35,192 nt of DNA from positions 72,622 through 107,813 of the forward strand of contig NZ_SNVJ01000017.1 of assembly GCF_009829925.1 (NCBI RefSeq), given 5' to 3'. The position numbers and the translations under genes were made by a program. The DNA is from Teichococcus coralli. Lineage in GTDB: Bacteria; Pseudomonadota; Alphaproteobacteria; Acetobacterales; Acetobacteraceae. The notes under the pieces were generated by a model. It had not been told where the DNA came from and ran no database searches. It saw nothing but the letters and a program-made list of their open reading frames with translations. Positions within the stretch are counted from its first letter, which is position 1. Every line of letters begins with the position of its first letter. Positions 1 through 7,705 of the stretch are shown here, piece by piece.

Positions 1-221
1 CTCCATCCGTTTGCCGCGCGGATCATCAGGGACGCCTTTGTTCCAGGCGAAGCCGAAAAACCGATAGGAAAAGGAGGGGGCATGGGGGAGTTCGCTCCCC
101 AATTCCTTGCTTCATCCGGGCTTTGAGGCGCCGCGCTCCTCTTCCAGGCACTTCGGCCCGAGTTGACGCCGCGGCGGAAGGCTGGGGGAATGTCGCCCTC
201 CGCCGAACAGGGACACGCCGC
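1..221. other. Left-edge non-coding stretch, possibly the tail of an upstream gene
   Basis: Forward frame 1 is open from the window edge to a TGA at 124-126, so this could be the 3' end of a gene lying to the left, but the 41 readable residues match nothing I recognise. A 6-bp hairpin with a TTCG loop lies at 85-100 and may end an upstream transcript. The region also holds the 5' leader of the D-aminopeptidase gene. Confidence 0.3.
85..100 (+). terminator. Short GC hairpin with TTCG tetraloop
   Basis: GGGGAG and CTCCCC flank a TTCG loop, a very stable tetraloop. It is followed by a weak AT-containing stretch (AATTCCTT), not a clean T-run. It fits a terminator of whatever gene lies left of the window, but that gene is not visible. 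Confidence 0.35.
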
Positions 222-1754
222 ATGCCGGACTGGAACCGCGCCGCCACCGAAGCCGAGGCCATCACCACCGGCTGGAACGGAACGGCCGGGCCGGGCGGCG
301 CCATCCTGACCTTCGACAGCGCCGGCATCCGCGACGCGGCCTGCGGCGGGCTCGCCAGCATCGAGCACGAAATCCCCTTCACGCCGGAAACGCCGAGCCG
401 CTACGCCTCGATCAGCAAGCACTTCCTCGCCGCGACGGTGCTGCTGGAGGGCATTCCCCTCGACGCCCTGCTGGGCGCCCTTCTGGAGGGGCTGCCCCCG
501 GCGATCGGCGCGCTGCCGCTCGGCCGCGCGCTCGACATGACGGGTGCCCTGCCGGACATGATGGAAGTGCTGTGGCAGCGCGGCGTGCCCTTCACCGCCA
601 GCCTGAAGGCGGCGGAGATCATGGCGGTGGCGCGCGGCCTGCCCGGGCTGAACGCCGCGCCCGGCACGGAGATGGCCTATTCCAACACCGGCTGGCGCCT
701 GGCCCAGGCGGTCGTTCCGGCGCAGCGGGGCGTCTCCTATGCCGAGGCGCTGCGGCGCCGCCTGCTGGAGCCGCTCGGGCTGCCCATCGCCTTTCCCGAG
801 GACGAGGCGGAGCCTGTGCCCGGCCTCGCCACCGGCTACTGGCGGGACGGTGCGGCCTGGCGGCGGGGGCGCTACGGCGTGCATTTCTCCGCCTCGGGCG
901 GACTGGCGGGCAGCGCGACGGCGCTGGCGGAATGGCTGTCGGCGCTGCTCGCCGGACGGGGCCCGCTGGCGGGCATGCTGGAGCGCCTCGCCGCCCCCCG
1001 CCCCTTCGCCGACGGCACGGAAAGCCTCTACCGCCTGGGCCTGGTGCGCAGCGCGCTGGGCACCACCACCCTGCTCGGCCATGGCGGCTCCCTGCCCGGC
1101 TACCGCAACCATGTCCTGATGGCGCCAGAGCATGGCGCCGGCGTGGTCGTGCTGACCAACCGGGAGGAGGATGCGCTCTGGCCCGCGCTGCGGGTGGCGG
1201 CGGCCCTGCTGGGGGAAGCGCTGCCCGGACCGCCGCAAGATTTCCCCACTGGCCTCTTCGTGGCGGAGGAAGGGCCGTTCTGGGCGGAGAGCACGGCCGA
1301 CTCGATCACCTTCATGGGCGCTCATGAGCGGCTGGTCGCCGCCCCCGGCGGCGGTGCGCGCAGCCTGCCGGCCTATCTGGACATCCGCCTCCGCGCCGAG
1401 GGCCGGGATGTGCTGGCCGGCACCATCGGCGGCGCCGCGCGGCACCTGCGGCGCGTGCCGGCGGACCAGGCGCTCGACCCCGCCCTGGTGGGCGAATGGC
1501 GCGAGGCGCGGCTCGGCCTGCGCCTCACCCTGCGCGCGGACGGCACGGCGCGCTTCCCCTGGGCGGGCGGGATTGGTGTCGAGACCACCCTCACCCTGCT
1601 GCCGGGCGGCCGCGCGCTCGCCGCCCTGCCGCACGGCCCCTGGCTGCACCGCCCCTGCCTTTCCCTTGGGCGCGACGGGTCTTTGCGGGTTGCCAGCCAC
1701 CGCGCACGGGTGTTGCACTTCCATCGCTGCAATGAACCGGGAGACGCCGCTTGA
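222..1754 (+). CDS. dap: D-aminopeptidase (class C penicillin-recognising serine hydrolase)
   Basis: A 510-residue serine peptidase expected to release N-terminal D-amino acids (D-Ala, D-Ser, Gly) from peptides and amides. Seen: the S-I-S-K nucleophile motif at residues 63-66, Y-S-N at 153-155 and H-G-G at 287-289. Known: Ochrobactrum anthropi DAP is 520 residues with Ser62/Lys65, Tyr153 and His287, so both length and spacing match almost exactly. The part after about residue 335 would be the two C-terminal beta-barrel domains that set DAP specificity. The ATG at 222 is chosen because it places the motifs at family positions; an in-frame TTG at 123 would add 33 unconserved residues. No signal peptide is seen. 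Its end overlaps the next gene's start by 4 bp, so the two are likely co-translated. A beta-lactamase-fold esterase is a less likely alternative. Confidence 0.85.
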   Translation: MPDWNRAATEAEAITTGWNGTAGPGGAILTFDSAGIRDAACGGLASIEHEIPFTPETPSRYASISKHFLAATVLLEGIPLDALLGALLEGLPPAIGALPLGRALDMTGALPDMMEVLWQRGVPFTASLKAAEIMAVARGLPGLNAAPGTEMAYSNTGWRLAQAVVPAQRGVSYAEALRRRLLEPLGLPIAFPEDEAEPVPGLATGYWRDGAAWRRGRYGVHFSASGGLAGSATALAEWLSALLAGRGPLAGMLERLAAPRPFADGTESLYRLGLVRSALGTTTLLGHGGSLPGYRNHVLMAPEHGAGVVVLTNREEDALWPALRVAAALLGEALPGPPQDFPTGLFVAEEGPFWAESTADSITFMGAHERLVAAPGGGARSLPAYLDIRLRAEGRDVLAGTIGGAARHLRRVPADQALDPALVGEWREARLGLRLTLRADGTARFPWAGGIGVETTLTLLPGGRALAALPHGPWLHRPCLSLGRDGSLRVASHRARVLHFHRCNEPGDAA

Positions 1755-3349
1755 CCCGCTCACGCCTCGCGCCGCTGCTTTCCGCCGCGCCGCTCGCCCT
1801 CGTCCTGGCCCTGCCGCCGTCCTCCGGGGCCGTGGCGCAGCCGGCACCGAACCGCGTGCTGCGCGTGGCCCCGCATGCGGACCTCAAGACGCTGGACCCG
1901 GTCTTCGCCTCCATCGTCATCACCCGCATGCACGGGCTGATGGTCTACGAGACGCTGTTCGCCTGGGATTCCAAGCTGCAGCCGCATCCGCAGATGGTGG
2001 AAAGCTTCTCCACCGCGCCGGACAACCTCGCCTGGACCTTCAGGCTGCGCGAGGGCCTGCGCTTCCATGACGGCCAGCCCGTCACCAGCAAGGACGTCAT
2101 CGCCTCGCTGAAGCGCTGGATGGCGCGCGACACGGTGGGCGGCAAGCTCGCCGAATACACCGCCGCGCTGGAGGCGCAGGACGACCGGACCTTCACGCTG
2201 CGGCTGAAGAAGCCGACCGGCATGGTGCCCTTCGCGCTCGGCTCCGCGGTCGGGCAGATCCCGGCCATCATGCGCGAGAGCGACGCGACGACCGATCCGA
2301 TGAAGCCGGTGCAGAACACCATCGGCAGCGGTCCCTTCCTGTTCAACCGCGCGGAATGGCGCAGCGGCGCGCGCGTCGTCTATGACCGCAATCCCGACTA
2401 CAAGCCGCGCGGCGAGCCGGCCGATGGCCTCGCCGGTGGCCGCGTGGTGAAGCTCGACCGCGTCGAGTGGACCATCATGCCCGATGCCGCCACCGCCGCC
2501 GCCGCCCTGCAGGCCGGCGAGATCGACATCTGGGAGCAACCGAGCCAGGACCTCATCCCGGTCATCAGCCGCGGCCGCGACATCAAGGTCGAGCGCTATT
2601 CCAGCCTCGACAACCAGGTGATGCTGCGGCCCAACCACCTGCACCCGCCCTTCAACGACCCGCGCGCGCGGCTGGCCCTGGCCTACGCCACCGACCAGGC
2701 CGACTTCCTGGCCGCCGGCTTCGGCGACGAGCAGTGGTGGAAGCGTTGCGCGTCCTACTTCGTCTGCGGCAGCCCCAACGGCACCGATGCCGGCACGGAG
2801 GGCTACGCGAAGCCGAACCTGGAGACCGCCCGCAAGCTGCTGGCCGAGAGCGGCTACAAGGGCGAGACCATGGTGATCACCTCCTCCTACGACATCGCGC
2901 CGATCGGCCGCATGGCGGAGGTCGCCGCCGAGGCGCTGAAGAAGATCGGCATGAAGGTGGACCTGCAGTTCGCCGACTGGGGCACGGTGACGACGCGCCA
3001 GCAGAACCGCGCGGCGCCGGACCAGGGCGGCTGGAACCTCTTCGTCACCACGGCCTCCGGCCCCACCATGCAGTCGCCGATCACCAATATCGGCACCAAC
3101 ATGTCCTGCGACCGCGCCTGGGCCGGCTGGCCCTGCGATGCCGAGGCGGAGAAGCTGCGCAACGCCGTGGTGGAAGCCGTGGATGACGAAAGCCGCCGCG
3201 CCGCCACCGAGGCGCTGCATCGCCGCCTCGCGGAAGTGCAGCCCTATCGCGTGCTCGGCCAGTACACGCAGCCCTATGCGCGGCGCGCCAACGTCTCCGG
3301 CGTGCTGAACGCGCCGGTGATGGTGTTCTGGAACATCGAGAAGAAGTAA
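1751..3349 (+). CDS. ABC transporter substrate-binding protein, peptide/SBP family 5
   Basis: A periplasmic solute receptor of 532 residues in the DppA/OppA/NikA-type family (SBP_bac_5). Seen: an N-terminal hydrophobic signal ending near A-V-A-Q about residue 29, then the family opening with D-L-K-T-L-D-P and later W-T-F-R-L-R-E-G-L-R-F-H-D-G, the usual SBP_bac_5 signature. The TTG start lies in a TTGA overlap with the D-aminopeptidase stop and has a GGGAG site about 8 nt upstream. Coupling to a D-aminopeptidase suggests it captures D-amino-acid peptides or similar peptides (inference). No permease or ATPase gene follows; the next gene converges on it. It must therefore use membrane components encoded elsewhere, possibly left of the window. 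Confidence 0.88.
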   Translation: MTRSRLAPLLSAAPLALVLALPPSSGAVAQPAPNRVLRVAPHADLKTLDPVFASIVITRMHGLMVYETLFAWDSKLQPHPQMVESFSTAPDNLAWTFRLREGLRFHDGQPVTSKDVIASLKRWMARDTVGGKLAEYTAALEAQDDRTFTLRLKKPTGMVPFALGSAVGQIPAIMRESDATTDPMKPVQNTIGSGPFLFNRAEWRSGARVVYDRNPDYKPRGEPADGLAGGRVVKLDRVEWTIMPDAATAAAALQAGEIDIWEQPSQDLIPVISRGRDIKVERYSSLDNQVMLRPNHLHPPFNDPRARLALAYATDQADFLAAGFGDEQWWKRCASYFVCGSPNGTDAGTEGYAKPNLETARKLLAESGYKGETMVITSSYDIAPIGRMAEVAAEALKKIGMKVDLQFADWGTVTTRQQNRAAPDQGGWNLFVTTASGPTMQSPITNIGTNMSCDRAWAGWPCDAEAEKLRNAVVEAVDDESRRAATEALHRRLAEVQPYRVLGQYTQPYARRANVSGVLNAPVMVFWNIEKK

Positions 3350-3351
3350 GG

Positions 3352-3404
3352 CCCCACGGATCGTGGGGTGCGGGGAGGCCGCAATGGTCCCTTCTGGCCT
3401 CCCC
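3352..3404. terminator. Two hairpins between convergent genes
   Basis: CCCCACG and CGTGGGG pair around a 3-nt loop (3352-3368), starting 3 nt after the substrate-binding protein stop. GGGGAGGCC (3372-3380) pairs perfectly with GGCCTCCCC (3396-3404) and ends 9 nt before the stop of the convergent oxidoreductase. Together they probably work as a bidirectional terminator. Neither is followed by a clear T-run. Confidence 0.55.
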
Positions 3405-3412
3405 GGCAACGC

Positions 3413-4438
3413 TCAGCGCCCGTAGATGCGGTCCAGCACTTCGGACACCGCCACCAGCCGCTCGGCGCCGGCATCGAAGCGCGCGCCATTCGCGAGGCGC
3501 GTCGCCCAGTCGGCGGCGGCGCGGCCGCCCCAGGCGTCGGGCGGCGAGGCCAGGGTCTCGCGCGCCGTGCCGCGATAGCGCTCGGCGGTGAAGTCGTAGA
3601 AGGAGCCAGCGACGTTGCGCAGCGCCGCGCCGCCCTCGGTGCCGTAGAAGGCGGCGGAGATGACGGCGTCGCAGCCGGCCTGCAGGCGCCAGGAGCAGGC
3701 GAGCTGCACCGCCGCGCCGCTCTCCAGCGCCAGGGTGGCGACGGCATAGTCCTCCACCTTGTCCGGCCTTCCGCCGAGCGGCTCGCCGCCGGCAAACAGG
3801 CTGCCCGAGACCTTGGCGACGCCCGGGAAGTCCAGCACCCAGAGGGCAAGGTCCACCAGGTGCACGCCGAGGTCCATGACGCAGCCGCCACCCGAGAGCG
3901 CGGGGTCGTAGAACCACGGCTTGTCCGGCCCGTAGGCGTTGTGGAAGACGAGATCCACCGCGTAGATGCGGCCCAGCTCGCCGGACTGCGCGATCTCGCG
4001 GATGCGCCGCATCCCCTCGGTGAAGCGATAGGAGAGGTCCACCGCCAGCAGCCGGTCGGCCTTGCGCGCCGCCTCCACCACCGCGCGCGCCTCCGCCGCC
4101 GTGCGGCCAAGCGGCTTCTGGCAGAACACCGCCACGCCGTGCTCCAGCGCGCGGATGGATTGCTCGGCATGCAGCGCGCTGGGGGTGGCGATCACCACGC
4201 CATCGAGCTCCATCGCCAGCATCGCGTCGAGACTGTCCACGTGCCGGGCACCGGGCGCCAGCTTGGCCGCCTCGGCCGCCATCCCGGGCGAGGCATCGGC
4301 GATGGCGGCGGCCTCCGCCACGCCCGTCTCCAGAATGGCCTGCATGCGGTGCCGGCCGATCCAGCCGGTGCCGAGGAAGCCGAGCCGCAGGCGGCGGGTC
4401 TGCGCCGCAAGTGGCGCCTCGCTCCGCACCGCGCTCAC
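3413..4438 (-). CDS. Gfo/Idh/MocA family NAD(P)-dependent oxidoreductase
   Basis: A 341-residue soluble dehydrogenase of the glucose-fructose oxidoreductase / inositol dehydrogenase family. Seen: an N-terminal Rossmann motif G-F-L-G-T-G-W-I-G near residue 20, E-K-P-L replaced by Q-K-P-L-G in the hinge region (the Lys-Pro is the conserved family pair), and G-G-G-C-V-M-D-L-G-V-H-L-V-D, the conserved C-terminal-domain motif with the active-site His. The GTG start lies in a GTGA overlap with the end of the upstream alcohol dehydrogenase, so the two are probably co-translated. The pair likely oxidises a sugar or polyol (inference). The substrate cannot be told from sequence alone. Confidence 0.87.
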   Translation of the reverse strand: MSAVRSEAPLAAQTRRLRLGFLGTGWIGRHRMQAILETGVAEAAAIADASPGMAAEAAKLAPGARHVDSLDAMLAMELDGVVIATPSALHAEQSIRALEHGVAVFCQKPLGRTAAEARAVVEAARKADRLLAVDLSYRFTEGMRRIREIAQSGELGRIYAVDLVFHNAYGPDKPWFYDPALSGGGCVMDLGVHLVDLALWVLDFPGVAKVSGSLFAGGEPLGGRPDKVEDYAVATLALESGAAVQLACSWRLQAGCDAVISAAFYGTEGGAALRNVAGSFYDFTAERYRGTARETLASPPDAWGGRAAADWATRLANGARFDAGAERLVAVSEVLDRIYGR

Positions 4439-5421
4439 CGGAAGGTCACCAGCGCCTTGAGGAAACCGTCGGGCCGGTCGCGCGTGGCGTTCAGCGCCTC
4501 GTCCAGCCGCGCCAGCGGAAAGCGGTGGGTGTAGAGCCCGCTCGGGTCCAGCCGGCCGGAGGCGACGGCCTCCACCGCCTCGCGGATGCCCTGCATGTAG
4601 ACCTTCGGGTCGCGCTCATGCGCGTTGATGACGTCGAGCCCGCGCCAGTTCCACAGCCACATGTTGACCTGCCGCGGCCCGTCCTGGTGATAGCCGGCGA
4701 CGATCAGCCGGCCGCGCTCCCGGGTCAGCTCGGCGGCGAGGTCGAGCGGCCATTGCTTGCCCACCGCCTCGATGACGCGGTCGCAGAAAACCCCGCCGGT
4801 CAGTTCCTTCACGCGGGCGATGATGGCGTGGTGGTCCTCCATCGGGATCACCTCCGCCGCGCCCATGCGGCGCGCCAGGTCCAGCGAGAAGGGCCGGCGC
4901 GAGATGGCGATGACGCGCGCCCCCGCGTCGCTGGCGAGCTTCGTCAGGATGGCGCCGAGGAAGCCGATGCCGATGATGGCGACGGTCTGCCCGGCCTCGA
5001 TACCGCTGCGGCGGAAGATGTTCATCGCGCAGCCCAGCGGCTCGCCGGGGAAGGGCTGGCCGGCCAGCGAGTCCGGCAGGCGCACCACGGCATCGGCATC
5101 CGCGACGTCGTATTCGGCATAGCTCTTGTAGGAGAGCGCGGCGACGCGGTCGCCCGCGCGCAGGCCCTCGACCCCTTCGCCCAGCGCGTCCACCACGCCC
5201 CAGCCCTCATGGCCAAGCGCGCCCGGCTCGGTCGGGAACTGCATCCATTCCGGCCCTTCCCAGGGCGTCAGGTTGGAGGCGCAGACCCCGCAGCCTTCCA
5301 GCCGCAGGCGCACCTGCCCCGGGCCAGGCTCGGGCAGCGCCACCTCCTCAAGCCGGAGGCGTCCCGGGCCGGCGAGCGTCGCGGCCTGCATCGTGCGGGT
5401 TGCGGCGGCTATCTGGTTCAC
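4435..5421 (-). CDS. Medium-chain zinc-type alcohol dehydrogenase family protein
   Basis: A 328-residue MDR-superfamily oxidoreductase. Seen: G-C-G-V-C-A-S-N near residues 44-51 with the catalytic-zinc Cys, G-H-E-G-W-G near 70 with the His-Glu pair, and the NAD(P)-binding G-I-G-F-L-G near 150. The four-cysteine structural zinc lobe of classical alcohol dehydrogenases is absent, as in several shorter MDR subfamilies. The GTG at 5421 gives the full open frame; an ATG at 5391 is an equally credible start and begins right at the conserved region (M-Q-A-A-T-L). It leads a two-gene unit with the Gfo/Idh/MocA gene. Its 5' end faces the VOC gene across about 200 bp that must hold both promoters. Substrate unknown. 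Confidence 0.85.
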   Translation of the reverse strand: MNQIAAATRTMQAATLAGPGRLRLEEVALPEPGPGQVRLRLEGCGVCASNLTPWEGPEWMQFPTEPGALGHEGWGVVDALGEGVEGLRAGDRVAALSYKSYAEYDVADADAVVRLPDSLAGQPFPGEPLGCAMNIFRRSGIEAGQTVAIIGIGFLGAILTKLASDAGARVIAISRRPFSLDLARRMGAAEVIPMEDHHAIIARVKELTGGVFCDRVIEAVGKQWPLDLAAELTRERGRLIVAGYHQDGPRQVNMWLWNWRGLDVINAHERDPKVYMQGIREAVEAVASGRLDPSGLYTHRFPLARLDEALNATRDRPDGFLKALVTFR

Positions 5422-5627
5422 GGCGCGATCCCATCGGTCATTGCGGTTCGGTCCTCCTTCGCGTCATGCGTGCCTCCGACCTAGGGCCTGCTCAGCCTGC
5501 GGGACAATCAAAGCTTTGCGTCCATCGCCTGACCGCTCCCCTGCGCGGCGATGCAGGCTCCTGCCGCGTAAACTTCCGGGCGCATCGCTCATTGCTTCCC
5601 TGGGCCGGCAACCAGGGAGGAGCCGCG

Positions 5628-6056
5628 ATGCCGAGCGGAAGCGCGCCGCCGCTGGGTGGCATTCTCGAAACCAGCCTCTACGTGGACGACCTCGCACGGG
5701 CCCGCGCCTTCTACGAGGAGGTGCTCGGGCTGCGGCCGATGGTCGTGGACGAACGCATCGCCGCCTATCCGGCCGCGCCGGGCAGTGTGCTGCTGCTGTT
5801 CCAGCGCGGCACCACCGGCACGCCGGCGGAACTGCCTGGCGGCGTGATCCCGCCGCATGACGGCAGCGGCCATCTCCACTACGCCTTCGCCGTCGCGCCT
5901 GAGCGGCTGGCGGCCTGGCAGGCGCATCTGGAAAGGCGGGGCGTGGCGATCGAAGGCCGGGTCGACTGGCCGCGCGGGTCGCGCAGCCTCTATTTCCGCG
6001 ACCCCGACGGCAACCTGGTCGAGCTGGCGACGCCCGGCCTCTGGAAGAACTACTAG
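5628..6056 (+). CDS. VOC (glyoxalase/bleomycin-resistance/dioxygenase) family protein
   Basis: A 142-residue single vicinal-oxygen-chelate protein. Seen: L-Y-V-D-D-L-A-R-A-R-A-F-Y-E-E-V-L-G-L near the start, the typical first beta-alpha unit, a central G-H-L-H-Y-A-F-A-V with a candidate metal His, and F-R-D-P-D-G-N-L-V-E-L near the end with the candidate metal Glu. The ATG at 5628 is chosen over an earlier in-frame start at 5400 because AGGGAGGAG lies 6-8 nt upstream and the VOC fold begins just after it. The length fits a two-module VOC subunit that dimerises. The metallophosphoesterase follows after 20 bp. Reaction unknown; members include lyases, dioxygenases and antibiotic-binding proteins. 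Confidence 0.85.
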   Translation: MPSGSAPPLGGILETSLYVDDLARARAFYEEVLGLRPMVVDERIAAYPAAPGSVLLLFQRGTTGTPAELPGGVIPPHDGSGHLHYAFAVAPERLAAWQAHLERRGVAIEGRVDWPRGSRSLYFRDPDGNLVELATPGLWKNY

Positions 6057-6076
6057 GCGCGGGAAGGCAGCACAGC

Positions 6077-6610
6077 GTGGCCGTCTTCTTCACCGCCGAC
6101 ACGCATTTCGGCCATGGCGGCGCGCGCGGGCTGTACCGCCGCCCCTTTCCTTCCATCGCCGCCATGGACGCAGCGATGCTGGAGCGTTGGAACGCCACCG
6201 TGCGGCCGGAGGACGAGGTCTGGCATCTCGGCGACTTCGCGCTCGGGCCGGACGCAACCGCCATGCAGGCCCTGCTCGACGGCCTGCACGGGCGCAAGCA
6301 CCTCATCACCGGCAACAATGACGGCCCGGCCACGCTGGGCCTGCCGGGCTGGGCCAGCGTGCAGGCCTACGCCGAGATCACCGTGGAAGGCGCCTCGCTG
6401 GTCCTTTGCCACTACGCCTTCCGCAGCTGGCGGAACATGGGCCGGGGCTGGGTCAACCTGCACGGCCACAGCCATGGCCGGCTGAAGCCCCTGGCGCGGC
6501 AGGCCGATGTCGGCGTCGATGTCTGGGACTTCCGGCCGGTGGCGGTGGCGGAGATCCGCGCCGCCGCCGGGCGCCGCAGCGCCGCCAGGCCGGCGCCGCC
6601 GGCCCGCTGA
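6077..6610 (+). CDS. Metallophosphoesterase (calcineurin-like)
   Basis: A 177-residue dinuclear-metal phosphoesterase. Seen in order: D-T-H-F-G-H (residues 8-13), G-D-F-A near 52, G-N-N-D near 79, C-H-Y-A-F near 110 and H-G-H-S-H-G near 130. These are the five metal and phosphate motifs of the calcineurin-like fold, in the compact single-domain form. The GTG start puts the first motif at the expected place. It lies 20 bp after the VOC gene in the same direction and probably shares its transcript. The Ala/Pro/Arg-rich last 18 residues look unstructured. No signal peptide, so cytoplasmic. The substrate could be a phosphodiester, a nucleotide or a phosphoprotein; sequence does not decide. Confidence 0.87.
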   Translation: MAVFFTADTHFGHGGARGLYRRPFPSIAAMDAAMLERWNATVRPEDEVWHLGDFALGPDATAMQALLDGLHGRKHLITGNNDGPATLGLPGWASVQAYAEITVEGASLVLCHYAFRSWRNMGRGWVNLHGHSHGRLKPLARQADVGVDVWDFRPVAVAEIRAAAGRRSAARPAPPAR

Positions 6611-6633
6611 GCGGGGCGGGACGGCCGCTCAGC
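6606..6633. terminator. Inverted repeat covering both stop codons of convergent genes
   Basis: GCTGAGCGG (6606-6614) pairs perfectly with CCGCTCAGC (6625-6633). The left arm contains the TGA of the phosphoesterase, and the right arm contains the stop of the YqaA-type gene on the other strand. It can act as a terminator in either direction. No T-run follows on either strand. Confidence 0.5.
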
Positions 6634-7075
6634 CCGCTTCGGCCCAGCCCAGCACCAGAAGGGCGATGACGAGGTAGCGGCCGGACTTGGCCAGCGCCAC
6701 CAGCAGCAGGAAGGGCAGGAACGGCTCCCGCATCACCCCCGCCACCAGGGTGAGCGGGTCACCGACGATGGGCAGCCAGCTCAGCAGCAGCGACCACTTC
6801 CCATGGCGCCTGTACCAGCCCTGCGCCCGTTCCAGCGCCGCCGGCCGCACGGGAAACCAGCGCCGGCCGCGGAAGCGTTCGATGCCGCGGCCCAGCCCCC
6901 AGTTGAGGGCCGATCCGGCGGTGTTGCCCAGGCTCGCGGCGACCAGCAGCAGCACCGGCGAGTAGGTCCCGGCCAGCAGCAGCCCGGCCAGCGCGGCTTC
7001 CGACTGCGCCGGCAGGATGGTGGCGGCAACGAAGGCCAGGCCGAAGAGCCCGGCATAGACGGCAAGCTCAGGCAT
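6629..7075 (-). CDS. YqaA/DedA-type small membrane protein
   Basis: A 148-residue integral membrane protein of the SNARE-associated/DedA superfamily, in its short YqaA-like form (E. coli YqaA is about 142 residues). Seen: several hydrophobic segments, the conserved A-A-S-L-G-N-T-A-G-S pattern near residues 46-55, a basic stretch with R-R-H-G-K-W around 90, and the downstream P-I-V-G-D-P-L-T-L-V-A-G near 105, the DedA-type re-entrant motif with Pro and Gly. Relatives in the larger DedA group work in lipid flipping and membrane homeostasis; the role of YqaA-type members is not settled. It converges on the phosphoesterase with an 18-bp gap. Confidence 0.85.
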   Translation of the reverse strand: MPELAVYAGLFGLAFVAATILPAQSEAALAGLLLAGTYSPVLLLVAASLGNTAGSALNWGLGRGIERFRGRRWFPVRPAALERAQGWYRRHGKWSLLLSWLPIVGDPLTLVAGVMREPFLPFLLLVALAKSGRYLVIALLVLGWAEAG

Positions 7076-7272
7076 CCCGGAGGAACCCTACCGGTCCGGC
7101 GGCACCGTGCCACCCGCTCGGCGGCCGGGTTGGTTGCATCCCGCCATCATCATTTCCGCCGATAGCCGGCATCGGCATTCGCCAATTCAGCCGGGGCCCC
7201 TGGGTGTCCATCTCGGGTTCACCGACGGAACACCCCGTCAGCGCAAAAAGAACCCGTTTAGGAAAAGCCATC

Positions 7273-7581
7273 ATGACCATCACCCGCTCGCTGTTCGCCG
7301 CCCTTGCCCTTCTTGGCCTGGCCGGCGCCGCCCAGGCGCAGGACCTGACCGTGACCGACCGGGGCGAGAACTTCGCGGTCCAGTATGACCCGAGCTACAC
7401 GGGCAACATCGTCGGCGGCGGCTATGCCCGCTTCGCGCAGCTCGGCCAGAACACGACGATCGCCTATGCCGACCCCTCGATTGGCAACCGGGCTCCGGGC
7501 ACCCCGGTGGACCTGGGCGGCCACAGCGACGTCGTCTACCTGCAGCAGGCTCCGGCCGCCACGATGCTGGCGGCCCGCTGA
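7273..7581 (+). CDS. Small secreted protein of unknown function
   Basis: A 102-residue protein I do not recognise. Seen: a clear signal peptide (M-T-I-T-R-S, then a hydrophobic run) with likely cleavage after A-Q-A near residue 22, leaving about 80 residues. The mature part is rich in Gly, Asn, Thr, Tyr and Gln, has no cysteine, and looks like a beta-rich or flexible envelope protein. The ATG at 7273 is preferred over an upstream in-frame ATG at 7204 because it begins the signal peptide and has AGGAAA 7-12 nt ahead. A hairpin 9 nt after its stop may end the transcript. It stands alone between the YqaA-type gene and ilvD. Confidence 0.6.
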   Translation: MTITRSLFAALALLGLAGAAQAQDLTVTDRGENFAVQYDPSYTGNIVGGGYARFAQLGQNTTIAYADPSIGNRAPGTPVDLGGHSDVVYLQQAPAATMLAAR

Positions 7582-7590
7582 TCCCCTTCG

Positions 7591-7613
7591 CGCCGGCCCT
7601 TCCCCTGCCGGCG
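7591..7613 (+). terminator. GC hairpin after the small secreted protein gene
   Basis: CGCCGGC (7591-7597) and GCCGGCG (7607-7613) pair around a 9-nt pyrimidine-rich loop, starting 9 nt after the stop of the small secreted protein gene. No T-run follows, so termination is inferred from position. Confidence 0.4.
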
Positions 7614-7705
7614 GAACGCGGCGGGACCGCTTCGCGGCGGCCCCGGCGCGGCATTTCGGGCGAGGCACCCGGCCCAGCCGGCCGCATGCCCTCGCCGGTC
7701 GCGCC

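Noticed and set aside
1760..3409. A 549-residue minus-strand open frame
   Set aside because: It is antisense to the substrate-binding protein and rich in His, Arg, Gly and Val without any domain pattern.
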